DNA of 64,000 nt from Moritella sp. Urea-trap-13 (GCF_002836355.1 NZ_PJCA01000037.1:62001-126000); one strand, 5' to 3'; positions 52,448 to 63,675 are shown, counted from the stretch's first letter. Notes: generated from the letters alone by a model not told the origin. Program-made: numbers and translations.

Positions 52448-54181
52448 CTACGAACGTAACGGCAGTAAGTGCTCAACCATAAACTGCAGGCTACGCTTGC
52501 CACGAAACTCATTCACATCGAGTTTATAGGCTAGCTCGATCTTCTGCACTGAGGCATCAGGCCATATATCCAAATCAACATTAAAGGCAATCGCATCGAC
52601 CAGCGGTCCACCAAGTTCAGGCTCTAGCATCATTTTTAAATGCTTTTTACCCACAAGGCGTTGTTCGCGTAGTTTAAAGATGCCGTCAAAGATCGGTTCA
52701 GGGAACATTTGTCCCCAGGGCGCCGCTTCTTTAATTAACTCAGCAGTTGGCAATGAAAGTTGCTCACTCGGTAATTCACCATCACTTAATACCACGCCTG
52801 TTAACTGTTCTTCAGTTAACAGTTCCTGTACTAGGCCGTTAAACTGTTTCGAAAACTCGTCATAGCAATCAAGACGTAACGACAAACCCGCAGCCATAGC
52901 ATGACCACCATATTTCAAAATCATCCCCGGATTTCGGGTATCGAGTAATTCTAAAACATCGCGTAAATGTAAACCCGGTATTGAACGTGCAGAACCTTTA
53001 ATTTCACCTTCACCCGCATCAGCAAATGCAATAACAGGACGGTGAAAGCGCTCTTTGATACGCGAGGCGACTAAACCCACGACACCTTGATGCCAATCAT
53101 CTTGGAATAGACAAATACCGTAAGGCACTTGTCCTGCAGCAAAATCAACACTGCTTAAGATCGCTAATGCTTCTTGCTGCATCGAGCTTTCAATTTCTTT
53201 ACGTTCTTCATTGAGACTATCAAGTTCACCGGCAAAGCGACGGGCATTATTGAGATCTTCACACAATAACGTAGCTACACCGACTGACATGTCATCTAAG
53301 CGCCCCGCTGCATTCAACCTTGGGCCTAATGCAAATCCCAGATCACTGGCGCAAAGCTGCGCTTGATTACGATTAGCAATTTCGATTAAGGCTTTAATCC
53401 CCGGACGACATTTGTCCGCGCGTATACGTTGTAAACCTTGATGGACCAAAATACGGTTATTGGCATCTAATGGCACCACGTCAGCAACGGTACCCAGTGC
53501 CACGATATCTAACAAGCAGGCTAGATTAGGCTCAACTAAACCTTGCTTGGCAAACCAATTCTGTTCACGCAGCGCACTGCGTAATGCTAACATCACATAG
53601 AAAGCCACACCAACACCGGCTAAATTTTTACTCGGGAAAGTACAACCATGTTGATTGGGATTAACAATAGCATCTGCAGCTGGTATTTCATTACCCGGTA
53701 GATGGTGATCGGTCACTAGCACTTTAATGCCCAGCGCTTTCGCCGCGGCAACCCCAGCGATACTGGAAATACCGTTATCCACGGTCATGATCACTTGCGC
53801 GCCATGAGCGGCAGCAAGATCGACAATTTCAGGACTCAGGCCATAACCAAATTCAAAGCGGTTAGGTACTAAGAAATCGACATTACGATAACCCAGCATC
53901 TTAAATGCCAGTATCGATAATGCGGTACTTGTAGCGCCATCAGCATCAAAATCACCCACCACTATGATGCGCTGATTTTGCTCTAACGCCGCGACCAATA
54001 GTTCACACGCAGCAGTAATACCTTGAAGCTGATTAGGGCGTAATAAGTTTTTAGCGCCTTTATCCAGCTCTTGGTCAGAGGTAACGCCACGACTTGCATA
54101 AATCTGACGTAGCAATGCCGGAACTGCTGCTGATATACCGTCGCAATCTAAATTATCGCGACGCTTAATGTGCTTATTCAA
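52448..54181 (-). CDS. recJ: Single-stranded-DNA exonuclease RecJ
   Basis: RecJ degrades single-stranded DNA 5' to 3' in recombination and mismatch repair. The product has 577 residues (E. coli 577). DHH-superfamily motifs are VVGDFDADGATST (motif I), TVDNGISS (II), VTDHHLPG (III) and LVALGTVADVV-type text (IALGTVADVVPLD, IV). The DHHA1 domain has RSIPGLHLRDVL and KYGGHAMAAGLSL. The start is a TTG that overlaps the dsbC stop as TTGA, so the two are translationally coupled. E. coli recJ also begins with a non-ATG codon. Confidence 0.97.
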   Translation of the reverse strand: MNKHIKRRDNLDCDGISAAVPALLRQIYASRGVTSDQELDKGAKNLLRPNQLQGITAACELLVAALEQNQRIIVVGDFDADGATSTALSILAFKMLGYRNVDFLVPNRFEFGYGLSPEIVDLAAAHGAQVIMTVDNGISSIAGVAAAKALGIKVLVTDHHLPGNEIPAADAIVNPNQHGCTFPSKNLAGVGVAFYVMLALRSALREQNWFAKQGLVEPNLACLLDIVALGTVADVVPLDANNRILVHQGLQRIRADKCRPGIKALIEIANRNQAQLCASDLGFALGPRLNAAGRLDDMSVGVATLLCEDLNNARRFAGELDSLNEERKEIESSMQQEALAILSSVDFAAGQVPYGICLFQDDWHQGVVGLVASRIKERFHRPVIAFADAGEGEIKGSARSIPGLHLRDVLELLDTRNPGMILKYGGHAMAAGLSLRLDCYDEFSKQFNGLVQELLTEEQLTGVVLSDGELPSEQLSLPTAELIKEAAPWGQMFPEPIFDGIFKLREQRLVGKKHLKMMLEPELGGPLVDAIAFNVDLDIWPDASVQKIELAYKLDVNEFRGKRSLQFMVEHLLPLRS

Positions 54182-55008
54182 GATTTATCCATACTTTCTA
54201 GCAGATTTAATAGCTGCGCAGCTGGCACATAACCCGGTTGCATTTGACCATTATCAAACACAATCGCCGGCGTTCCTGTCACGCCTAAGCGACGGCCAAG
54301 TTCATATTGCTGGGCCACGGTATTGGTACACATTTCAGGCACAACTTTACCGCCACGTTTAGCATTGTTCATTGCTTGGGCTTTATCTTCAGCACACCAA
54401 ATTGAGGCCATGTCTTGATACGTCGGTGAATTCAGGCCACCACGTGGGAAGGCTAGATATTTAACGCTAATTCCCAGTTCATTAAGCTGCGCGACTTCAT
54501 TATGTAACTTACGGCAATAACCGCAGTTAATATCGGTAAACACAGTAATGCTATATTTTTCGTTTTCTGCAGGGTAATCGATCGTTTCACCCGCAAGTGC
54601 TTGTATTGCTTGTTGGCGAACTTTACCCATTGCCTGTTCCGTTAGATCGGTAACACCAGCATCACCCACTTGGTAAAGCGTGCCTTGAATAAGATTAGAA
54701 GCATCGGCATTCACATAGAAGATGCCTTGGTCTGTGACCACTTCAAATAAGCCCGGGATCGCACTATCACTAACACTCGATACTTTAAAGTTAAGTTTTT
54801 CAGCGAGTAAGCGTGAAATATCTTGGTCTTCAGGTGCTAGTGCAGATAATAATTCAGTACTGGTACTTTCGGCTACAGCTTTAGCTGCAACAGTCTGCAG
54901 CGCGACATCTGGTGTCGGTGCAGTTTGCTCCGGCGCACTGTTTATTCCCAATACAAAACTGCCTACTAAGCCTGCAGCGATTGCTGTAATTAATACTTTC
55001 TTTAACAT
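54178..55008 (-). CDS. dsbC: Thiol:disulfide interchange protein DsbC
   Basis: DsbC is the periplasmic disulfide isomerase. The product has 276 residues, somewhat longer than E. coli DsbC (236) because of a low-complexity stretch after the signal anchor. The N-terminal LITAIAAGLVGSFVLGI is a signal peptide or anchor. The dimerisation domain follows, then the thioredoxin fold with the active site FTDINCGYCRKLH and a second Cys pair near SIWCAEDKAQ and PEMCTNTV. The cis-Pro is in GVTGTPAIVF. recJ overlaps downstream; xerD is upstream, as in E. coli. Confidence 0.97.
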   Translation of the reverse strand: MLKKVLITAIAAGLVGSFVLGINSAPEQTAPTPDVALQTVAAKAVAESTSTELLSALAPEDQDISRLLAEKLNFKVSSVSDSAIPGLFEVVTDQGIFYVNADASNLIQGTLYQVGDAGVTDLTEQAMGKVRQQAIQALAGETIDYPAENEKYSITVFTDINCGYCRKLHNEVAQLNELGISVKYLAFPRGGLNSPTYQDMASIWCAEDKAQAMNNAKRGGKVVPEMCTNTVAQQYELGRRLGVTGTPAIVFDNGQMQPGYVPAAQLLNLLESMDKS

Positions 55009-55129
55009 GTGATTTGTCTCCGCTGTTATCCTTAATGGATATCTATAGTCGATAAATTAACAGAATTCGTTATTTATCACTAGCCTTAATCCTTGCTTTA
55101 CCCTTGCTAATAGCTGGTCATCAGCGCTG

Positions 55130-56020
55130 TTACGCGCGAGGATGATGCTCACTATGCAGTTGCTCTAATCGCGCCGTGGCGACATGAGTATAAATTTGTG
55201 TAGTGGATAAATCGCTGTGGCCCAATAACATCTGTACCACGCGTAAGTCCGCGCCGTAGTTCAACAAGTGAGTGGCAAAGGCATGACGTAAGGTATGAGG
55301 GGATAAATGCGTGGTGATCCCTGCTACTTGTGAATAATGCTTAAGACGATGCCAGAAGGTTTGCCTAGTCATAAAGTTGCCACGTCGTGATGGAAATACC
55401 ACATCAGATGTTAGCCCCTTCAGTAACGTCGCACGCGATTCATCAATAAAGCGCTCAGTCCAATAAACAGCTTCTTCACCCATAGGTACCAAACGCTCTT
55501 TACCGCCTTTACCCGTTACCCGAACTAAGCCTTGGCGTAAACTCATCGACTCCATGCTCAAACCCACTAACTCAGATACCCGTAATCCAGTGGCATACAA
55601 AAGTTCCATCATGGCTTTATCGCGTAATTGGATAGGGTCAGCTAAATCCGGAGCAGCGAGCAATGCCTCGACTTCAGCTTCCGATAAATTACCCGGTAAG
55701 CGCTGTGGCAATTTCGGACTGATGAGCAATGCGGTGGGGTCATCATCACGTAACTGTTCACGATAGAAATATTGATAGAGGCGACGAATAGCACTCAATT
55801 GACGCGCTGTACTCGTCGCTTTGTAGCCTAAATCAAAACGGCTGGCCATGAACGCTTGGATCTCAAGACGATCGACAGTTAATAATTGCTGCTTATGTTG
55901 CTCTAGCCAGTGGTGATATTGGTTTAAGTCATTGCGGTAAGACATCAAGGTATTGTCTGACAATCCGCGCTCATGCCACATAACATCTAAAAACTGTTCT
56001 ATTATTTCAATCTTTTCCAA
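55130..56020 (-). CDS. xerD: Tyrosine recombinase XerD
   Basis: XerD works with XerC at dif to resolve chromosome dimers. The product has 296 residues. Catalytic residues are Arg in ATGLRVSELVG, His-x-x-Arg in HTLRHAFATHL, His in LLGHSDLSTTQ and the nucleophile Tyr in IYTHVA. The N-terminal SAM-like domain shows LSDNTLMSYRNDLNQY. The start is TTG, the only codon compatible with the conserved N-terminus. dsbC is downstream and fldB divergent upstream, matching E. coli. Confidence 0.98.
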   Translation of the reverse strand: MEKIEIIEQFLDVMWHERGLSDNTLMSYRNDLNQYHHWLEQHKQQLLTVDRLEIQAFMASRFDLGYKATSTARQLSAIRRLYQYFYREQLRDDDPTALLISPKLPQRLPGNLSEAEVEALLAAPDLADPIQLRDKAMMELLYATGLRVSELVGLSMESMSLRQGLVRVTGKGGKERLVPMGEEAVYWTERFIDESRATLLKGLTSDVVFPSRRGNFMTRQTFWHRLKHYSQVAGITTHLSPHTLRHAFATHLLNYGADLRVVQMLLGHSDLSTTQIYTHVATARLEQLHSEHHPRA

Positions 56021-56045
56021 GCTTCTGCCCTATGCTGCTATTACT

Positions 56046-56069
56046 ATAACTATTGCGATAACTATTACG
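56046..56069. repeat. Imperfect 12-bp tandem repeat upstream of xerD
   Basis: ATAACTATTGCG is followed directly by ATAACTATTACG, differing at one base, between divergent xerD and fldB. Nearby bases are loosely similar in period six. Confidence 0.6.
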
Positions 56070-56250
56070 ATAGCAATGACAATTGCCAGTGCTATTTCAT
56101 CAGTATAACAACACTGTATAAATAAACATGGATTATAGTACAATTATCTCATGTTACTATATAAAAATGATGCACGAGAAATGTGCAACTGACGCTCAAA
56201 CCACGATTAACACATAGTGTAATTAGCAACTCTGTCTTTGGATGTAGATA

Positions 56251-56769
56251 ATGAAAATCGGTTTATATTACGGCTCCACTACTTTTTATACCACCATAGC
56301 TGCGGAAAAGATCCAAGCAGAGATCGGTGCAGAACTTGTCGACTTACATGACATAAAAGACACAGGTTTTACCGATATAGAAACCTATGATGTGGTGCTA
56401 TTTGGTATCTCTACTTGGGATTACGGTGAACTTCAAGAAGACTGGGGTGATCTTTGGTCTGACATTGCAGGCATTAACCTAGCAGGTAAAACGGTGGCGC
56501 TATTTGGTCTTGGTGACCAAGTTAACTACAGCGAATGGTATCTGGATGCGATGGGCATGTTGTTTGACGAGCTGCAAGGCAAGGGCATTCACTTTATTGG
56601 TCAATGGCCCAACCAAGGTTACGAATTTGTCGCTTCAAAAGCATTAACCGAAGATGAAAGCCAATTTTTCGGGCTCGCGCTAGATGAAGACAGCCAGTAT
56701 GACCAGACTGATGAACGCATCGCGACTTGGACATTACAAGTACTGGAAGAAATTGCAGCGCACTATTGA
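56251..56769 (+). CDS. fldB: Flavodoxin FldB
   Basis: The product has 172 residues, and the FMN-binding phosphate loop reads YYGSTTFYTTIAAEKI. Flavin-stacking loops are GISTWDYGELQEDW and LFGLGDQVNYSEWYLDAMG. These match the long-chain flavodoxin FldB, an electron carrier of unclear main partner; FldA usually has a different GSDTGNTE-like loop. It is divergent from xerD over 230 bp, as in E. coli, and followed by a terminator. Confidence 0.95.
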   Translation: MKIGLYYGSTTFYTTIAAEKIQAEIGAELVDLHDIKDTGFTDIETYDVVLFGISTWDYGELQEDWGDLWSDIAGINLAGKTVALFGLGDQVNYSEWYLDAMGMLFDELQGKGIHFIGQWPNQGYEFVASKALTEDESQFFGLALDEDSQYDQTDERIATWTLQVLEEIAAHY

Positions 56770-56900
56770 TAACACCCATAAAAACTCATCGCGACTCATA
56801 ACAACGAATATAAGTGATGGACATTATATGTGATGTGCAGGCATAACACCCAACGTCGTAATGTGTCCCATCACAACAAGCAGATAAAATAAAAAGTAAA

Positions 56901-56935
56901 AAAAGCCGCTGCAATCTAAGATTACAGCGGCTTTT
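56901..56935. terminator. Bidirectional terminator between fldB and hflC
   Basis: AAAAGCCGCTG pairs with CAGCGGCTTTT, with a short inner pairing (AATC with GATT) in the loop. A and T runs flank both ends. Confidence 0.9.
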
Positions 56936-56958
56936 TGTTATTCATTAACAAGTAATGC

Positions 56959-57834
56959 TTATTTTAAAGAAACGCCTTTCATGTAATCGAAGAAATCGCT
57001 CTCAGGAGAGATAACTAATACATCAGATTTGTTACTAAAACTCTTAGTGTAAGCTTGTAAGCTACGTAAGAAATTATAAAATTCAACATCTTTGTTATAT
57101 GAATCAGCATAAATCTTCGCTGCGCGTGCATCACCTTCACCACGTAGTTGACGTGCTTGACGGTTAGCATCAGCTAGCATTACTGTTACTTTAGCGTCAA
57201 CAGATGCTTTGATGATTTCAGCTTGCTCATAACCTTGCGCACGGTGTTCTTTCGCTACAGCATGACGCTCTGCACTCATACGTTGGAAGATACTGTTGCT
57301 TACTTCCTCAGGTAAATTGATCTGCTTGATACGTACATCTTCAACCAAAATACCTAGCTCAGATGAACGAGCCATACGTTTTAGTGCATCTTCCATCACT
57401 TCGCCACGTTCACCAGAAACGATATCTTTAATGGTGCGATTACCAATCTCATTACGTAGACCATTGGTAATTTTACGTGATAATAAAGACTCAGCTTGTA
57501 AGAAATTACCGCCATTGGTTGCAAGGTAAAACTTCTCAAAGTCTCCAATACGCCATTTCACGTAAGAATCGATAATTAAATCTTTCTTTTCAGACGTAAC
57601 GAAACGGTCAGCAAGGCCATCAAGCGTTTGTAAGCGTGAGCTTAACACTCGAATTGAATCGATAAATGGTACTTTAAAGTTTAGACCTGGAAGGTAAACC
57701 TTCGCTGTATCACCCGTTTTAAGTACTTTACCAAAACGTACAACTAACGCACGTTCACCTTCGTTCACCACAAAGAAAGACGAAAAACCAAGTAATAGCA
57801 CAAGTACTAAAATAACTGCTTTTAATTGATTCAT
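56959..57834 (-). CDS. hflC: Membrane protease modulator HflC
   Basis: HflC forms a complex with HflK that surrounds FtsH and affects its proteolysis. The product has 291 residues: one N-terminal membrane helix (LKAVILVLVLLLGFSSFFVV) and a periplasmic SPFH/prohibitin domain (RALVVRFGKVLKTGDTAKVY, GLRNEIGNRTIKDIVSGERG, SAERHAVAKEHRAQGYEQAE). It starts 3 bp after hflK, so they are co-translated. A terminator follows. Confidence 0.98.
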   Translation of the reverse strand: MNQLKAVILVLVLLLGFSSFFVVNEGERALVVRFGKVLKTGDTAKVYLPGLNFKVPFIDSIRVLSSRLQTLDGLADRFVTSEKKDLIIDSYVKWRIGDFEKFYLATNGGNFLQAESLLSRKITNGLRNEIGNRTIKDIVSGERGEVMEDALKRMARSSELGILVEDVRIKQINLPEEVSNSIFQRMSAERHAVAKEHRAQGYEQAEIIKASVDAKVTVMLADANRQARQLRGEGDARAAKIYADSYNKDVEFYNFLRSLQAYTKSFSNKSDVLVISPESDFFDYMKGVSLK

Positions 57835-57837
57835 AGC

Positions 57838-59001
57838 TTAGTTTCTCCCTGTGTTATAACGATCAGGACGAACATTAGTATTATTCGTATCTGGATACTG
57901 ATAACGGTTATTAGATTTCGCTGGTTGTTGCGGTGCTGATACTGAGTTTTCCGAACGTACCGGTTTAGTCTCAGTAGCGTTAGCACTCATGATCTTATCT
58001 AATGGTAGATAAAGCATGTTGCCAGTACCTTTAGTATCAACCACAACTTTCGTTGTATTTGAATAAACCTCTTCCATTGTTTCTAGATATAAACGTTGAC
58101 GCGTTACTTCAGGCGCAAGGTTATACTGTGGCAATAGACTTTCGAAACGTGCCACTTCACCTTGTGCTTTTAGCGAAACTTGTTGTTGATAAGCTTCAGC
58201 TTCTTGCTCAATACGTTTCACTTGACCACGTGCTGATGGTTCAATGGCACGTGCATACGCTTCAGCTTCACGAATATAACGTTGTTCATCTTCTTGTGCC
58301 GCAATCGCATCATCGAATGCATCTTTAACTGCTTCCGGTGGACGTGCAGACAAGAAGTTGACGTCAACAAGCTGAATACCCATGTCGTAAGCATCAATAA
58401 TCGTTTCAATGTTTTCACGAGTACTTTGGCGTACCACTTCACGACCCGTAGTGATCACGTCATCCATTGTCGTATGACCGACAACAAAACGTAATGCACT
58501 ATCGATAGCTTGATGTAAGCTATCATCCGGATTTGTTACACTAAATAAATAATTACGTGGGTTGATAACCAGATATTGAATATCCATTTTTACATCAACA
58601 ACGTTTTCATCTTTAGTTAACATTGAACCAGATGCAGGCATAGAGCGAATACTCTTTATGTCAACAGGGATTACGCGATCAACAAACGTTGGTAACCAAG
58701 ATAAACCCGGTTCAACCGTTTGAGAATACTGACCGAAACGTAATACCACGCCACGTTCAGCTTCTTTGATCGTATAGAAACCACTGACCACCCAGATAAC
58801 CGCAAGTACACCAAGTACTAGAGAAACACCTACTTTATTAAAGTTAGCACCTCCTGAAAACTTACCGCCTTTGCCGCCACCAAACTTGCTGGTTAGCTTT
58901 TTAAATACTTCGTCAAGATCAGGGGGTCCCTGCTCTTTCCCTTTTTGTCCCCAAGGGTCGCGATCTTTATTACCGCCATTTCCGGGCTCATTCCAAGCCA
59001 T
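57838..59001 (-). CDS. hflK: Membrane protease modulator HflK
   Basis: HflK is the partner of HflC. The product has 387 residues from the ATG at 59001, chosen because GGAG lies six bases upstream and MAWNEPGN matches the family. A Gly-rich cytoplasmic segment (GGGKGGKFSGG) precedes one membrane helix (about 59-79). The SPFH domain (EAERGVVLRFGQYSQTVEPG) and a long helical region (ARGQVKRIEQEAEAYQQQV) follow. The disordered C-terminus is Asn/Pro-rich. hflX is upstream by 49 bp and hflC downstream by 3 bp. Confidence 0.98.
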   Translation of the reverse strand: MAWNEPGNGGNKDRDPWGQKGKEQGPPDLDEVFKKLTSKFGGGKGGKFSGGANFNKVGVSLVLGVLAVIWVVSGFYTIKEAERGVVLRFGQYSQTVEPGLSWLPTFVDRVIPVDIKSIRSMPASGSMLTKDENVVDVKMDIQYLVINPRNYLFSVTNPDDSLHQAIDSALRFVVGHTTMDDVITTGREVVRQSTRENIETIIDAYDMGIQLVDVNFLSARPPEAVKDAFDDAIAAQEDEQRYIREAEAYARAIEPSARGQVKRIEQEAEAYQQQVSLKAQGEVARFESLLPQYNLAPEVTRQRLYLETMEEVYSNTTKVVVDTKGTGNMLYLPLDKIMSANATETKPVRSENSVSAPQQPAKSNNRYQYPDTNNTNVRPDRYNTGRN

Positions 59002-59050
59002 TTGCATCTCCATTACCAGATAGTTTCGGGAAAATATTAATTATATCAGC

Positions 59051-60340
59051 CTAATGCTGAAGGATGAAATCTTCAATGTTATTACATTTGTGCTTTTTCA
59101 AACGCTGCCAGTCAATCATAGTCATTCTAATGTCGAGTAGCCAGTCACCATTTTCAGCAAACGCTTCATGTTCAATACAATCGAGATTATATAGATGACT
59201 TACAATATTACCCTGCATTGCGGGTAACTGTAACTTAACCACTTTCATGGTACTCGCCAGTAATTCCGACAATGCTTGATATAAATACTCAGTACCTTCG
59301 CCTGACATTGCCGATAACCATACGTTAACAGGCTTACCTTCATCATCATAATCAATACGACAACGACCATCGTCAAGCTTATCAACTTTGTTATATACCA
59401 TCAATACAGGTACTTCACCCGCATCGATCTCTGTTAATACCGAATTTACTTCAATGATATTACCGCGCATACTTTCATCTGCACAATCAATTACATGTAA
59501 AAGTAGATCTGCTTCTCGAGTTTCCGTTAAAGTCGCCTTAAAAGCCGCAACTAAATCATGCGGTAGATGACGAATAAAACCAACCGTATCCGCTAACACC
59601 ACTTCACCAACATCAGCAACCGCAATACGGCGTAGTGTTGGATCTAACGTCGCAAACAATTGGTCTGCCGCATACACTTCAGAATTAGTTAAACGATTAA
59701 ACAGCGTTGATTTACCAGCATTAGTATAACCCACTAACGAAATTGTCGGTATTTCACGACGCTTACGCATACGACGGCCTTGGTCACGCTTGGTTACAAC
59801 TTTACCTAAACGACGTAAAATACTGTCCATACGAACGCGTAATAAACGGCGATCTGTTTCCAGCTGAGTTTCACCAGGACCACGCATACCGATACCGCCT
59901 TTTTGGCGTTCTAAATGCGTCCAACCACGAATTAATCGGGTCGACATGTGGCGCAGTTGCGCTAATTCAACTTGTAATTTACCTTCATGGGTTCGGGCAC
60001 GTTGAGAAAATATATCTAAAATCAAACCAGTACGGTCAACCACACGACATTCAATTAACGCTTCTAAGTTACGTTCTTGACGTGGTGCTAAGGCGTGATT
60101 AAAGATAACAATATCTGCATTATAAAGCTTTACAGCTTCTGCAATTTCTTCTGCTTTACCTGAACCAACAAAATATTTAGGGTGTGGTCTTGAACGTGCA
60201 CCAGTTACGACAGATAACGAATTAACACCAGCAGAAGAAACCAGCATTTCTAATTCATGCAGATCTTCTCGGTTATCTTCATCATTAAAGTTAACGTGTA
60301 CTAATATGGCACGTTCACCAGCTTCATGGCGATCAAACAA
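59051..60340 (-). CDS. hflX: Ribosome-associated GTPase HflX
   Basis: HflX splits stalled or heat-damaged ribosomes. The product has about 429 residues. The N-terminal HflX domain has AGVNSLSVVTGARSRPHPKYFVG and RTHEGKLQVELAQL. The G domain has VGYTNAGKSTLFN, LADTVGFIRHLPH and VYNKVDKLD. I place the start at a TTG (60340) because FDRHEAGE then follows the start as in E. coli MFDRYDAGE and GGGAG lies eight bases upstream; a GTG at 60346 is the alternative. hfq is upstream and hflK downstream. Confidence 0.96.
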   Translation of the reverse strand: MFDRHEAGERAILVHVNFNDEDNREDLHELEMLVSSAGVNSLSVVTGARSRPHPKYFVGSGKAEEIAEAVKLYNADIVIFNHALAPRQERNLEALIECRVVDRTGLILDIFSQRARTHEGKLQVELAQLRHMSTRLIRGWTHLERQKGGIGMRGPGETQLETDRRLLRVRMDSILRRLGKVVTKRDQGRRMRKRREIPTISLVGYTNAGKSTLFNRLTNSEVYAADQLFATLDPTLRRIAVADVGEVVLADTVGFIRHLPHDLVAAFKATLTETREADLLLHVIDCADESMRGNIIEVNSVLTEIDAGEVPVLMVYNKVDKLDDGRCRIDYDDEGKPVNVWLSAMSGEGTEYLYQALSELLASTMKVVKLQLPAMQGNIVSHLYNLDCIEHEAFAENGDWLLDIRMTMIDWQRLKKHKCNNIEDFILQH

Positions 60341-60399
60341 CTTCACGACTCCCTATGAGTATATGACCCACAAGATTTTTTAGTTTAAATTTCAAAAAT

Positions 60400-60669
<270 letters not shown>

Positions 60670-60724
60670 TTATTATAATGAAAATATAACCAATAATTAC
60701 CAGTATACAGCTTAAAAATAGGCT

Positions 60725-61660
60725 CTAGCCAACTGATAATAAAACTTTTTCTAAATTGTCATCTGCTTTGGAGTCTAACCAGGTTAGATCGTTCCAACTT
60801 TTTAACCACGTCATTTGACGCTTTGCCAGTTGTCTTGTTGCCACAACGCCACGGAACACCATTTCATCATGGTCCATGTTGCCATCAAGGTATTCCCACA
60901 TCTGACGATAACCTACACAACGCATTGAGGGTAAATCAAGATGTAAATCATCGCGTTGATGTAAGCCTTTAACTTCGTCTTCAAAACCTGCTGCGATCAT
61001 CAATTTAAAACGACGTTCGATACGTTCATGCAGCACAGCTTTGTCAGTTGGTGCAATAGCAAACTGAGTGACATCATAAGGCAATGACTCGCCTTTTTGT
61101 TGGGTAAGCTCTGTTAATGACTTACCCGTTAAACGATAAACTTCAACCGCACGGCAAACACGTTGTGCATCATTATGATGTAAACGTGCTGCTGATTCTG
61201 GATCATACAAAGCTAATTCTTGATGTAATGATTCCCAGCCACGTAATTTTGCTTCCGCTTCAATGGCCTGTCTAATCTCTGGCACAGATGTTGGTACCGG
61301 AGATAAACCTTCAAGCAGTACTTTAAAATAAAGCATAGTGCCGCCAACAAGTAGCGGTATTTTTCCTGCATCTGTGATCGCTTGCATATGTTTTAATGCA
61401 TCTTCACGAAAATCAGCTGCCGAATAACTCATTACAGGATCAATAATATCAATTAAGTGATGCGGCGCCTCGGCAAGTTCTGCCGCGGTAGGTTTCGCAC
61501 TACCAATATCCATACCTTTATAAATTAACGCTGAATCTACGCTGATAATTTCACATGGCAGGTTTTTTGTTAACTCAATAGCAAGATCAGTTTTACCTGA
61601 CGCTGTTGGCCCCATTAAAAAAATTGCTTTTGGTAATGGTTTAGTTTGCTGTTGAGTCAC
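60725..61660 (-). CDS. miaA: tRNA dimethylallyltransferase MiaA
   Basis: MiaA adds the dimethylallyl group at A37 of tRNAs reading UNN codons. The product has 311 residues with the P-loop GPTASGKT (17-24), the [16 protein letters not shown] motif, [24 protein letters not shown] and [17 protein letters not shown]. The start is a GTG that overlaps the end of mutL by 20 bp, as mutL-miaA genes often do. hfq follows on the same strand after 82 bp. Confidence 0.98.
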   Translation of the reverse strand: MTQQQTKPLPKAIFLMGPTASGKTDLAIELTKNLPCEIISVDSALIYKGMDIGSAKPTAAELAEAPHHLIDIIDPVMSYSAADFREDALKHMQAITDAGKIPLLVGGTMLYFKVLLEGLSPVPTSVPEIRQAIEAEAKLRGWESLHQELALYDPESAARLHHNDAQRVCRAVEVYRLTGKSLTELTQQKGESLPYDVTQFAIAPTDKAVLHERIERRFKLMIAAGFEDEVKGLHQRDDLHLDLPSMRCVGYRQMWEYLDGNMDHDEMVFRGVVATRQLAKRQMTWLKSWNDLTWLDSKADDNLEKVLLSVG

Positions 61661-63668
61661 GGTTAAATCTCTCTATTACCGACATATAGTCAATTTTCTC
61701 AAATAGTTTAGAACGATATTGCTGTTGTACACAGTTATCCTGTTCGATAAATTGGCTATATATTTGAGTCGCTTGTTCCCAACTAAATTTGGTCAATCCG
61801 TGACTACCTTGTATTGCAAGCCAATGACACAAGGGCGCAACATCCGAGGCGGTAGCCTGTTCGGATAGATGGACTATCTGTTGCAATAACTCAGGTAACA
61901 CAGCAGATAAGTTCGCTTGGCGTAATTGTGCTGGTACCTTTCTAACGATAATGGTGGCGGAATTGCTATAATTCAACTCCAACCCTAGCCGATTAAGCAA
62001 ATTTTGCTGCTTTTTTGCGGTTTCAACAAAGTTTTTGTCTAATTTAATCGATATGGGCAATAACAGTGGTTGCGATATAACCCCTTGTTCCCACGTCGCT
62101 AGCAATTGCATTTTGCAGTTTACTTGCCACATTGCCTGTACATCAGCCAGCAACAAGGCTTCATCATCTTGCACTAATAAGTAATTATCGCTGAGTAAGC
62201 TCAGTAATTTCACCCGTGCAACGGGCTGCTCAATCGATGGCCTATTCGCACGCGTTTGACGCCCTTGATGACTGTTTTCTGCAGCGCTGTTTCTAGACGC
62301 TTGCTGCAATTGGGCAACTTCGGCCTTAGTCGGCTGTAACAAGTGATTGTATTGCTTGATAGCACCTGCTGAAGGCCCATCATGCATATAGCGCGGCGGT
62401 GCGTAACCCGATGACTTGGCATTACTACTGCCAGCATCAGTGACACCGTAACCATGCTGTTTTTGCATCGGCATAGTACTAGCAGGAACACTAACAGGTG
62501 TACCGACATAGGCACTTGTGCTTACATTAGCATTAGCACCATAGTCCGCACTGTCAGTAATCTCCATTTGAGCCGAATCCTCAACAACGTGAGCATTGGC
62601 AGATGGTTCAGCTTGTCCAGGGTAACTTATCATTTCCTGAACCGGTAACGCCGCCGCAGGCATTGATGGACTAATGCCTTCTGAGATAGCTTTAAACACA
62701 CCTTGGAAAATAAAGTCATGCACCAAACGTGCTTGGTGAAAACGGACTTCATGTTTAGCCGGATGGACATTAACATCCACTTCGCGCACCGATACTTCAA
62801 TAAACAACACATAAGCCGGTGGCGCGGCGATACCAGTGGCTTCTTCATAAGCCTGACGCAATGCATGGTTAATCAGCTTATCGCGCATCATACGGCCATT
62901 CACATAGCTGTATTGCACATCCATCGGCGCATTATCATGGGGTAAACCTACCCAGCCCCATAATTTAATATCATCGTGCTCACAATTCAACGCCATGCAA
63001 TTAGCCATGAAGTTGTTGCTGGTAATACTGGCGACACGGCGCTCTTGTTGCTCGATAGTACTCGCAGGTCGATAACTGCGGATAACTTTACCGTTGTGCT
63101 TCAAGGTGACCTGTAAGTCAAAGCGGCTTAATGCAATTCGTTTAACCAATTCATCAATATGATTGAATTCGGTCTTATCCGTACGTAAAAACTTACGGCG
63201 GGCTGGCGTATTAAAAAATAAATCAATCACTTCAACCGTAGTACCAATCGGATGCGCAGCAGGTTTCACCTGTACTTGCATATCACGGCCTTCAGCATAG
63301 GCTTGCCATGCTTCGGTTTGGGCTTTAGTGCGCGAGGTAAAGGTAAGCCGAGAAACAGAACTGATACTCGCTAACGCTTCACCACGAAAACCAAGACTAT
63401 CAATCGCTTCAAGATCATCCAAGGTTGCAAGCTTACTGGTGGCATGACGACTCAATGCCAAACCCAGTTGGTCTTTATCTACCCCTGAACCATTATCACG
63501 AATACGGATCAGCTTGGCGCCCCCCTTTTCAATATTAATGTCGATACGCGTTGCGCCAGCATCAATACTGTTCTCAACAAGCTCTTTAACGACCGATGAA
63601 GGGCGTTCTACCACCTCACCAGCCGCGATTTGGTTGGCTAATCGGGGCGGTAAAATTTGAATTTTCAT
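61641..63668 (-). CDS. mutL: DNA mismatch repair protein MutL
   Basis: MutL couples MutS to the downstream nuclease and helicase. The product has 675 residues. The GHKL ATPase domain holds [35 protein letters not shown] and [17 protein letters not shown]. The central linker (about 335-475) is low-complexity Ala/Ser/Tyr-rich. The C-terminal dimerisation domain lacks the DQHAxxER endonuclease motif, so strand cleavage would depend on MutH, as in E. coli. amiB ends 7 bp upstream and miaA overlaps downstream. Confidence 0.98.
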   Translation of the reverse strand: MKIQILPPRLANQIAAGEVVERPSSVVKELVENSIDAGATRIDINIEKGGAKLIRIRDNGSGVDKDQLGLALSRHATSKLATLDDLEAIDSLGFRGEALASISSVSRLTFTSRTKAQTEAWQAYAEGRDMQVQVKPAAHPIGTTVEVIDLFFNTPARRKFLRTDKTEFNHIDELVKRIALSRFDLQVTLKHNGKVIRSYRPASTIEQQERRVASITSNNFMANCMALNCEHDDIKLWGWVGLPHDNAPMDVQYSYVNGRMMRDKLINHALRQAYEEATGIAAPPAYVLFIEVSVREVDVNVHPAKHEVRFHQARLVHDFIFQGVFKAISEGISPSMPAAALPVQEMISYPGQAEPSANAHVVEDSAQMEITDSADYGANANVSTSAYVGTPVSVPASTMPMQKQHGYGVTDAGSSNAKSSGYAPPRYMHDGPSAGAIKQYNHLLQPTKAEVAQLQQASRNSAAENSHQGRQTRANRPSIEQPVARVKLLSLLSDNYLLVQDDEALLLADVQAMWQVNCKMQLLATWEQGVISQPLLLPISIKLDKNFVETAKKQQNLLNRLGLELNYSNSATIIVRKVPAQLRQANLSAVLPELLQQIVHLSEQATASDVAPLCHWLAIQGSHGLTKFSWEQATQIYSQFIEQDNCVQQQYRSKLFEKIDYMSVIERFNRDSTAN

Positions 63669-63675
63669 GACACAC

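Noticed and set aside
55130-56020. Tyrosine recombinase as a mobile-element integrase
   Set aside because: Length, motifs and the dsbC-recJ/fldB setting identify housekeeping XerD.
56046-56069. 12-bp repeat as the start of a CRISPR or iteron array
   Set aside because: Only two imperfect units with no spacers and no cas or rep genes.
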